This document shows, in pieces, positions 44,305 to 50,703 of a DNA stretch of 50,703 nucleotides. Below the pieces are notes generated by a model. That model was not told the origin of the DNA and ran no database searches. It worked only from the letters and a program-made list of their open reading frames with translations. Each line of letters begins with the position of its first letter. Position 1 is the stretch's first letter. The stretch lies in assembly GCA_001798135.1 (NCBI GenBank), contig MGRJ01000005.1, forward strand, positions 1-50,703, given 5' to 3'. The stretch comes from Deltaproteobacteria bacterium RIFCSPHIGHO2_02_FULL_40_28 (GTDB lineage Bacteria > UBA10199 > 2-12-FULL-40-28). Made by a program: the position numbers and the translations under genes.

Positions 44305-45843
44305 ATGTCCAATTCTTCTACCATTGTAGCGCAAGCAACAGCCCCGGGGGAAGCCTCGATAGCCATGGTTCGTTTGTCGGGGCCACAGGCCTTATCTTTT
44401 TTACAAAAAATTTTTAGGAAGAAAAAATTAAAGAATCACCCTCTCCCATCAAGGGGGAGGGGAGAAGACTTACTTTTTGTTCATGAAGGGGGGAGTTGGG
44501 AGGATTTTGAAACACATAAAATGTATTTTGGGGAAATCATGATCCCTCACCCCCACCCCTCTCCCTTCGGTACAGGGGTGAAGGATGGAACAAACAATAT
44601 TCCCCTCTCCCCCTTGGGGGAGAGGGTGCAGGGTGAGGGGGTTGTTTTGGATCAAGCGATGGTGGTTTTTATGAAAGCCCCTCATAGTTTTACCGGAGAA
44701 GATGTAGCCGAAATTCATATGCACGGAAGTCCCGTTGTGGTGGAGCAAGTTTTAAAAATTTTGGTGGGTTTGGGAGCTACCAGTGCCAAGCCAGGAGAGT
44801 TTTCCAAAAGAGCTTTTTTAAATGGCAAGATGGATTTAAGCCAGGCCGAAGCCATTGCAGATTTAATTGCCAGTAAAAGTGAGTTGGCTGCTAAAAACGC
44901 TCTGAGTCAGTTAGGAGGAAATTTATCACGCTTGGTGGAATCGCTTCGGCAAGATTTAATTCAGGTGATGAGTCGTTTGGAGTTGGGTTTTGATTTTATC
45001 GAAGAAGATGTAGCACTTTTTAATCCTAAAGAATGCCTTTTAGTTTTAGAAAAAATTAAAACCACAAGCAAACGCCTGCTTGCTTCTTTTCAAACGGGGC
45101 AACTCTACAAACATGGATTGAAGATAGCCCTGGTTGGAAAACCCAATGTTGGTAAATCGAGTTTGCTCAATGCTTTTTTAGAAGAAGATAAAGCCATCAC
45201 TCATAGCGAACCCGGAACTACCCGTGATGTAGTGATGGGGGAAATTAAACTCTCTGGCATACCCATTCAAATTTATGACACAGCTGGATTAAGAGAGGCA
45301 GCTCATCCCGTAGAACAAGAAGGAATCAAACGATCTGAAAATTTAATTGAAAAAGCAGACCTCGTACTGGTGATTTTAGATTCAAGTAATCCTTTAACTT
45401 TAGAAGATCATCAAATTTTAGAGAAAATAAAGTTAAAGAAACACTTGAAGGTAGCAAATAAAATCGATTTAAAACCTGGATGGGATTTAAAAACGGTGGG
45501 AGATCAAATTTTTTCTGTTTCAGCTGTCACGAGTCAGGGTTTAAATGAAATTCTTGAAGAAATTCAAAAGCTTTTTTTAAAAGGAAGTTTGGAAATAGAT
45601 TCTGGTTTTGTACTGAATAATGTACGTCATCAAAAAATTTTACAGGAAGTTTTGGTACAGGTTGAAAATGTAGGGGCGGGGTTATCCCGCCCTGTAGGGG
45701 TAAATAATTATTCGCCCATACCAGAAGAATTGTTAGCAGAAGAATTGCGTCTCATCGCTCGTTTATTGGGAAACATTACAGGTGAAGTAAAGGATGAACA
45801 TATTTTGGACGAAATTTTTTCAAAATTTTGTATTGGGAAGTAA
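44305..45843 (+). CDS. mnmE: tRNA modification GTPase MnmE with three in-frame repeat insertions
   Basis: The ATG at 44305 (MSNSSTIVAQATAPGEASIA) matches the family start. Conserved parts follow: SFTGEDVAEIHMHG, KPGEFSKRAFLNGKMDLSQA, the G1 motif GKPNVGKSSLLNAF (about 277), TTRDV, DTAGLRE (about 325), NKID, and the C-terminal LLAEELRL...FCIGK. It acts with MnmG on U34 of tRNA. At 512 residues it is about 55 longer than usual. The excess is encoded by repeats: NHPLPSRGRGED (44438-44465), HPHPSPFGTGVKDGTNNIPL then SPLGERVQGEG (44544-44640), and VGAGLSRPVGVNN (45670-45699). All three fall in surface loops and leave the motifs intact. Confidence 0.95.
   Translation: MSNSSTIVAQATAPGEASIAMVRLSGPQALSFLQKIFRKKKLKNHPLPSRGRGEDLLFVHEGGSWEDFETHKMYFGEIMIPHPHPSPFGTGVKDGTNNIPLSPLGERVQGEGVVLDQAMVVFMKAPHSFTGEDVAEIHMHGSPVVVEQVLKILVGLGATSAKPGEFSKRAFLNGKMDLSQAEAIADLIASKSELAAKNALSQLGGNLSRLVESLRQDLIQVMSRLELGFDFIEEDVALFNPKECLLVLEKIKTTSKRLLASFQTGQLYKHGLKIALVGKPNVGKSSLLNAFLEEDKAITHSEPGTTRDVVMGEIKLSGIPIQIYDTAGLREAAHPVEQEGIKRSENLIEKADLVLVILDSSNPLTLEDHQILEKIKLKKHLKVANKIDLKPGWDLKTVGDQIFSVSAVTSQGLNEILEEIQKLFLKGSLEIDSGFVLNNVRHQKILQEVLVQVENVGAGLSRPVGVNNYSPIPEELLAEELRLIARLLGNITGEVKDEHILDEIFSKFCIGK
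44438..44465. repeat. CCCTCTCCC-type hairpin inside mnmE (1)
   Basis: CACCCTCTCCCATCAAGG continues to GGGAGGGGAG. It belongs to the same family as the intergenic unit at 25163 and is read in frame near residue 45. Confidence 0.8.
44544..44640. repeat. CCCTCTCCC-type paired repeat inside mnmE (2)
   Basis: A complete two-hairpin unit (CCCCTCTCCCTTCGGTACAGGGG and CCCTCTCCCCCTTGGGGGAG) adds about 32 codons between FGEIM and LDQAMVVFM. Confidence 0.85.
45670..45699. repeat. GTAGGGGC-type hairpin inside mnmE (3)
   Basis: GTAGGGGCGGGGTTATCCCG then CCCTGTAGGG. It is inserted before PEELLAEELRL, the start of the C-terminal conserved helix. Confidence 0.85.
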
Positions 45844-45869
45844 ATGCGGTTTTTCACCCAAATGTTGTG

Positions 45870-45966
45870 AGACCAGGAGAGGTGTTTTTTGAGGAGCCGA
45901 GGACTGTCTGACGAGCCTTCAGGGCGAGGAGTTCCGCAGGCCCGAAAAAAATACCTCTCCTGGTCT
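45870..45966. repeat. Long hairpin C (97 bp)
   Basis: The outer arms AGACCAGGAGAGGT (45870-45883) and ACCTCTCCTGGTCT (45953-45966) are perfect complements, extended by a T-run and an A-run. The GC-rich loop contains GACTGTCTGACGAGCC and AGGGCGAGGAGTTCCGCAGG. It fills the gap between convergent mnmE and the gene ending at 45988, so it may act as a two-way terminator, though the U-run position is not classical. Confidence 0.8.
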
Positions 45967-45987
45967 ATAAATTGCTTTATGTTGTAA

Positions 45988-47934
45988 TTACGCAACGTGA
46001 CTCACTGATCGGAGAAAAACTCCCGTTTCAGTTCGGCGAATGCTCAGTGCTGGTCTGGCACTTTCTCTCGATTCAGCACCATTTAAATCTTCATCCAACG
46101 CATCAAAAAGTTGTCCCATGGATTCCAAGGATAAATTATTGACTGCTACTACCAAAGTTGAAATCCATCCAGTTTGAAGCAAAATTTCAAAAATATCTTC
46201 AGAGACTAATTCTTGGGCTCTTTGATTCCATCCTTTTTCTCCCATAGTTATAACAAAATTTTCATAAGTGGCTGGGTAAACATCGAGGGTTTCTGGCACA
46301 TGGCTTGGATCTAAAAGCCAGACTTCATCCCAACCTAAATCCAAAGAGTTTGCAATTTGTAAAATTACAGGAATGATGTTTGCAGGTATTCCAGGATGTG
46401 TTGGTTCATTAGCAGGGTTTATTCTCACTGCAGGGATAGCATCATGAGCAGGTACAGACGAAGCTTGTCTTTGGGCCAGGGTTTCTGCAACAGACCATGA
46501 CAAAAGAGTTGCAGCGGTGCGATCATACATCAATCCAAAATGATCTACCCCATGACGCACCCTGTGAACGGGAGATGGGGCTCCATGATCTGCCAAACCA
46601 TCAGAATCGATGCGTGCTCCATCTGGTTTGGGAGGATGCTTACTAGCTAAGTGCACAAAAAGCGGTCTTAAGGCTGCAACAATAATTTTAGCAGCTCTTG
46701 TTTCATCCTCTAATCCCACCAATCGATAATCTCCACGACCACCCGAAAAAATACTTCCCACCACTTGGGCATCTAACAAACTCATGGGATCTGTAAGGCC
46801 CATATCAGAAAAAACTTTACTAACCTGGTCCCGATTAAACGAAGGCCCCACTCCCGCATCCATAGATCCTGTAAAAGCCCTGGCAACACGACTGGAAAGC
46901 ATTTTGGGATCAGCTCCGCTGGGTGGCACACCTAAACCCACAGCGACTGATTCGTGTGTGTTCAAGTGAGTAATCACACTATTAACCACTGGAAGCATAG
47001 TTTCCAGGCCTGGATAGGCAGCAACATCTTGCGCTGTGATTATTCCATTTTGCCGATACACTTCACGCAAACGTTGAATGTGGAGTAATTGCAAGCCCCC
47101 CTTAGAGTAACCATAAATATCAACAGAAGCAGTGGGGTCTTGCGCAATAAATGCTGCTACTCGCAAGAAAATTTGGGGAAGTTCTAAAATCCAGTCGGGA
47201 GTATAAGCTGCTGCACTTACTCCCGAGGTTTTATAAAGACCATAGGGACTAAACCCAAGCGAACTTTTTTGATCAATTCCCAAAACAGCAAAATGATAAG
47301 GGAGTTTATTTCTGTTAGCAGGAGTAACCCCATAGGCCGTGGCCACAATATTTCCAAATTCCATCGAAGTATTGGGATTGCCAAGCCCGGTTAAGTAAAT
47401 GGCCCTGCGACCTTCAAGCAGTTTTAAGCGTGCTAACTCAGCCTCATCCAAAGTTGTGTTTAAAACATGCAAGGCAGAAGCTTGCATGTGAGAAGCCGTG
47501 GGATTACGTTCTAGATAGTGGTCATCTAGACGACCAAGAAGGGCTCGATGAGATAAAGTTAAAAGCCGATCTTCATGAGCTGGTGAAATTCCACCAAAAT
47601 AGCCCAGTAAGGTTTCTAGACCCGATACAACAGCAGCTTCGGCTTCTCCAATTTCAGCAACCAAATCCTCAAAAACATCGGGCACTCCATTGCCATCAGT
47701 ATCCGGGTCGGGAGGATCAAAGGGCCTAGCTCCTAGAGCTGGCTCTGTAAAAAGGCGAATAGCGGAATTGGTTGCTATTCGTTGCCGAAAAATATCGGCT
47801 GCGACATCAACTCGGGCGCGGCCTCTTTCGTAAAAAGTAGGGGGACGATTATTTCCAGAATTGGGGCTAGTAAAACTAGTTTCTGAATAGGCAAAGGGGC
47901 CTAGCCTAGCTAAGACGCGATCAACTAAAGACAT
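45988..47934 (-). CDS. Large alpha/beta-hydrolase-like protein of unknown function
   Basis: 648 residues with no signal peptide; GGGAG precedes the ATG. Residues 70-90 hold a calcium-type loop (DPDTDGNGVPDVFED). A central alpha/beta-hydrolase signature is visible: YLTGLGNPNTSMEF (oxyanion strand), then VDIYGYSKGGLQLLHIQRL (nucleophile elbow G-Y-S-K-G), and VRHGVDHFGLMYDR with a candidate catalytic His. The C-terminal 150 residues are not recognised. It may be an esterase or lipase-like enzyme; the substrate is unknown. It shares its style (large, leaderless, Ala/Pro-rich) with the genes at 544, 16110 and 32297. Confidence 0.7.
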   Translation of the reverse strand: MSLVDRVLARLGPFAYSETSFTSPNSGNNRPPTFYERGRARVDVAADIFRQRIATNSAIRLFTEPALGARPFDPPDPDTDGNGVPDVFEDLVAEIGEAEAAVVSGLETLLGYFGGISPAHEDRLLTLSHRALLGRLDDHYLERNPTASHMQASALHVLNTTLDEAELARLKLLEGRRAIYLTGLGNPNTSMEFGNIVATAYGVTPANRNKLPYHFAVLGIDQKSSLGFSPYGLYKTSGVSAAAYTPDWILELPQIFLRVAAFIAQDPTASVDIYGYSKGGLQLLHIQRLREVYRQNGIITAQDVAAYPGLETMLPVVNSVITHLNTHESVAVGLGVPPSGADPKMLSSRVARAFTGSMDAGVGPSFNRDQVSKVFSDMGLTDPMSLLDAQVVGSIFSGGRGDYRLVGLEDETRAAKIIVAALRPLFVHLASKHPPKPDGARIDSDGLADHGAPSPVHRVRHGVDHFGLMYDRTAATLLSWSVAETLAQRQASSVPAHDAIPAVRINPANEPTHPGIPANIIPVILQIANSLDLGWDEVWLLDPSHVPETLDVYPATYENFVITMGEKGWNQRAQELVSEDIFEILLQTGWISTLVVAVNNLSLESMGQLFDALDEDLNGAESRESARPALSIRRTETGVFLRSVSHVA

Positions 47935-47981
47935 ACTCTCCCTCTCTGAAATGACCCCTTGAAACTAAACTGCTACAATTT

Positions 47982-50558
47982 TTAAAATGGTTTCGTCAAG
48001 AGGGGATTAGAGAAACCACTCACTACGGCTGCGGCTAAGGCAGCTATGTAGGGGATGGATTGAACACAAAGGGCTACAGCCCACAAAATGGCCTCGTTAT
48101 TTTCTAAACCAAAAGTTGTCAAAATGGCTAAAGCAAAAGAAAGAAGCACAAAAAGTAAAAAAAGTTCTTCCCACACACTTTGTAAATTTTGAATGAGTGG
48201 AAGTTTATGAGCCAATTTTGGAGTGCGATAAAACGGTTTTTCAAAACCCAACAGGCCTTGAAAAACTCCCTTGGCTACCTTGTGAGTTAAAGATCCACCG
48301 GCAATCATGGCCATGAGTGTGCGCTCGGTTCCAATTTTAACCCTGGCTGAGTAAGTCCACAGGGTACCCGCAATGCGCACAAATACACAAATAAGGGCTG
48401 GGTAAATAAAAATAGCTTCTGGAAAATCAGTATGAAGGGGATCAATAACAAGAACTGTAGACCATACAATGGCTAGGTAAGTAAAAAGCATGTGCAAGGC
48501 ATCACCAATCCAGGGAAGCCAACCTTTTAAAAATTGATACCTTTGATTCCAACTTAATTTCCCTTTTTTAGTAAAAATTTCTCGCCAGTACTGTCTAAAA
48601 ATACGCATGCCCCCAAAGGCCCAACGAAAACGTTGCTTTGCATAGGCCTCATAAGTATCGGGCACAAGGCCTCGCCCAAAGGCATGATTGACATAAATGG
48701 CTTTTTTCCCCTTGTTTAAAATGCGAAAACCAAGCTCGGTATCTTCACAAATACACCATTCGGCCCATCCCTTCATGTTTACCAAGGGTTCTTTTCTAAC
48801 GAGTGTCATGGTGCCATGTTGAATAATGGCATTGTATTCGTTTCGTTGAACCATCCCAATACGGAAAAAACCAGAATATTCATCGTTTTCCATTTTTTGA
48901 AACAAAGTTTCTTCCCACCCACGATGCTCTTGAGGGGCTTGAACCACACCCACTTCCGGATCTGAAAAATAAGGAACAGTGGAAGAAAGCCACTCGGGTT
49001 CTACAATGTAGTCGGCATCCACTACGGCCACAATTTCAGCTTTTAAATCTGTCATGCGCAGAGCAAAATTAAGAGCCCCTGCTTTAAAACCAGGCCAAGT
49101 TCCTAAACTAAAAAAACGAAATTGAGAGCCCAATTTTTTGCAATGTTCTTCTACTGGTTTCCAGAGAGAAGAATCTTTCGTATTATTATCCACCACAATC
49201 ACTTCAAAATTTTTGTAATTCAGTTTGGCCAAACTTTCGATGGTGGCAATAACCATGGTAGGAGGTTCGCGACAACAGGCCAGGTGAATAGAAACAAAGG
49301 GGCTTTTGGCTAAATCTTTATTTTTGATGGGAGGATAAGTTTTTTTAAGAGGTTTTTGTCCTACCACATCGGCAATTTCTAAAGTGTCGGTAACAAGAAT
49401 AATGGCTAAAAGAACTTGAACCGAAATCATAAAAGCCCAAAATAAAATATCTCCTGGAGACATGTATTCATCGGCGGCATCACGAGCTAATTGGGTAATT
49501 AAACTGGCTAGTACCTGAAAAATAATAATAGAAATTACTTGTCCCCTGAGATTTAAAGTTTTTTTACGAAATAAAAAAAGACTGGCAGCTAACAAACCAA
49601 GTAAAGTGGAAGAAAAAGCCCAGTATTTCCAGTTAGGATCTTCTAACACAGGACCTTGGAGGGGAAATTTATCGTTTCGATATGCATCCATGATACCCCA
49701 ATGTTCACCCGCTTTTCCTTCTGTTTCCGATTTCCAGGGTTGATCAAAAGCTTCCACCATATTGTAAGGGATTTTATTTTTGGCAGCTAAATTAATAAAC
49801 TCACGAATAAAACGAGCTTGATTAGCAAGTGTTGCTTGAGCTGCTCCTCTTTGTGGGCCATCGCTTGGCCAGCCTGTTTCTGCAATGTAAACCATTTTGT
49901 GAGGGAAAAGATTTTTAACTGCTAAATATTTTTCGGCCACATAGCTAGCGGCATTTTCGATGGGAATTTCTTGCCAGTAAGGCAAGATATGAATGGCAAT
50001 AAAATCTACATGTTCAGAAAAATCAGGATTTTTAACCCAAAAATCCCAGGGCTCTGCTGTAGAAACAGGGGTATTTAATTTTTGTCGGGCTTGCTCTAAG
50101 TAATTAATAAGCAGGTCTCTCGGAAAAATTTGATTAAGCTGAGTTTCGTTTCCAATAATGATTCTTTTTACACTTCGAAAACTCCCAGCAATGCGAATGG
50201 CTTCACTTACTTCAAAATCATTTTTTTCTGAAGAAGCCTTGTTTTCTAGCCAAGCAGAAACCACCACATTAATTCCATATTTTTTAGCGATGGGAGGAAT
50301 TTGTTGCAAGCCCCCCGTTGCACTGTAAAGACGTACACTTTTTGTTTTACCTTCTAGTTTTTTAAAATCTTCTTCCAAAGCCTCTGGTGTAAAATCCTGG
50401 TGACGAAAGGGGCTTTGATTGTGTTGATAGGGATTAAGGGAGAGGCCATCTATAGGATATTCCGATTCACTGGGAGTGTGAGGTTTGTTAATGAAACCCC
50501 AAATTAAAGTATTGATGGCTAAGATGATAAGCAAAAATGGGAGACGTGAAAGTTTCAT
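47982..50558 (-). CDS. Membrane GH17-GT2 fusion, beta-glucan synthase/transglycosylase (NdvB-like)
   Basis: 858 residues. An N-terminal helix (LLIILAINTLIWGF) leads to a GH17 domain (about 35-300) with the acid/base Glu in GNETQ (E138) and the nucleophile in IAETGWPSDG (E227). Helices follow (about 315-395), then a processive GT2 domain with FVSIHLACCREPPTMVIATI, DAD (514-516), ED (605-606) and QRFRW (642-646). Five or more further transmembrane helices end the protein. The same fusion in Pseudomonas NdvB makes cyclic beta-1,3-glucans; the GH17 part would cut and join the chain outside the membrane. The linkage here is inferred. It is a single gene with no other glucan gene nearby. Confidence 0.88.
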   Translation of the reverse strand: MKLSRLPFLLIILAINTLIWGFINKPHTPSESEYPIDGLSLNPYQHNQSPFRHQDFTPEALEEDFKKLEGKTKSVRLYSATGGLQQIPPIAKKYGINVVVSAWLENKASSEKNDFEVSEAIRIAGSFRSVKRIIIGNETQLNQIFPRDLLINYLEQARQKLNTPVSTAEPWDFWVKNPDFSEHVDFIAIHILPYWQEIPIENAASYVAEKYLAVKNLFPHKMVYIAETGWPSDGPQRGAAQATLANQARFIREFINLAAKNKIPYNMVEAFDQPWKSETEGKAGEHWGIMDAYRNDKFPLQGPVLEDPNWKYWAFSSTLLGLLAASLFLFRKKTLNLRGQVISIIIFQVLASLITQLARDAADEYMSPGDILFWAFMISVQVLLAIILVTDTLEIADVVGQKPLKKTYPPIKNKDLAKSPFVSIHLACCREPPTMVIATIESLAKLNYKNFEVIVVDNNTKDSSLWKPVEEHCKKLGSQFRFFSLGTWPGFKAGALNFALRMTDLKAEIVAVVDADYIVEPEWLSSTVPYFSDPEVGVVQAPQEHRGWEETLFQKMENDEYSGFFRIGMVQRNEYNAIIQHGTMTLVRKEPLVNMKGWAEWCICEDTELGFRILNKGKKAIYVNHAFGRGLVPDTYEAYAKQRFRWAFGGMRIFRQYWREIFTKKGKLSWNQRYQFLKGWLPWIGDALHMLFTYLAIVWSTVLVIDPLHTDFPEAIFIYPALICVFVRIAGTLWTYSARVKIGTERTLMAMIAGGSLTHKVAKGVFQGLLGFEKPFYRTPKLAHKLPLIQNLQSVWEELFLLFVLLSFALAILTTFGLENNEAILWAVALCVQSIPYIAALAAAVVSGFSNPLLTKPF

Positions 50559-50703
50559 AAAATTTACACAATTGCGGATATTAAATTCCTCTTACTCATA
50601 CAATTAAAATGTCATACATGGACCCGCCCGTTTGCAAGAGGAAAGTTTTTGAATAGGAATGGTTTGGTTTGCTGTCATACATCCGGCTTGTTTGTGGACT
50701 TTG
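50559..50703. other. Non-coding right edge
   Basis: This is the 145-base region upstream of the GH17-GT2 gene, running to the window end. It contains two similar stretches (GTCATACATGGACCCGCC and GTCATACATCCGGCTTG). No gene or clear promoter is visible. Confidence 0.4.

Overview
The window spans a bacterial chromosomal origin region. A dnaA-dnaN-recF-gyrB block on the minus strand faces away from a rpmH-rnpA-yidD-yidC-mnmE block on the plus strand, with DnaA boxes and AT-rich DNA between them (41396-41777). About 30 kb to the left lies mnmG, then a repeat-filled gap with parS-like sites, then rsmG-parA-parB. Several gene families suggest an AT-leaning Gram-negative of deltaproteobacterial type, perhaps an uncultivated lineage: MopE-type metal-binding lipoproteins, a delta-60 repeat protein with a Myxococcus-type Cys-rich motif, C-terminal Cys/transmembrane sorting tails, a bactofilin, and a putative sigma-54 promoter. 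I cannot place it more precisely from the sequence alone.

Layout. 1-545 holds transposase debris and a MITE-like element. 544-3117 encodes a large unknown protein. 3118-3849 is intergenic with two very long hairpins and a second MITE copy. 3850-6513 is a tight operon (Phd/YefM-fold fusion, methyltransferase-like, RidA, TlyA) that converges on a bactofilin gene. mnmG follows, then about 1.1 kb of palindromic repeats, then rsmG-parA-parB and a secreted delta-60 protein. 14240-16039 holds two near-identical REP-associated transposase genes flanking a RelE-type toxin-antitoxin pair. 16110-18396 contains an unknown protein, a nucleotidyltransferase and a PIN/RHH pair, followed by uvrA. 21311-23811 carries a TetR regulator, a radical SAM enzyme and a secreted tandem-repeat protein with EF-hand-like loops. 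A long-form ispH follows. 25538-34975 is an apparent sigma-54 operon of one PKD membrane protein, three paralogous acidic lipoproteins and a large protein with a degenerate GH3/NagZ-like domain. The replication genes and origin follow. The right end has mnmE, a large alpha/beta-hydrolase-like protein and a GH17-GT2 membrane glucan synthase.

Two themes stand out. First, short palindromic repeats (mainly GTAGGGGC...GCCCCTAC and a CCCTCTCCC...GGGAGAGGG family) fill the intergenic DNA and also lie in frame inside conserved genes: mnmE (three places), tlyA, the mnmG C-terminus, the 857-residue unknown gene and the REP-associated transposases themselves. This resembles the protein-coding palindromic elements of Rickettsia. 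Second, the sigma-54-type operon at 25538-34975 looks like an undescribed surface system. It encodes one tail-anchored PKD protein, three lipoproteins sharing a Ca/metal-binding Asp-rich region and a conserved C-terminal domain, and one cytoplasmic GH3-like protein that lacks the usual catalytic His loop.

No tRNA, rRNA or CRISPR array was seen. Most small overlapping reading frames are shadows of the genes listed.
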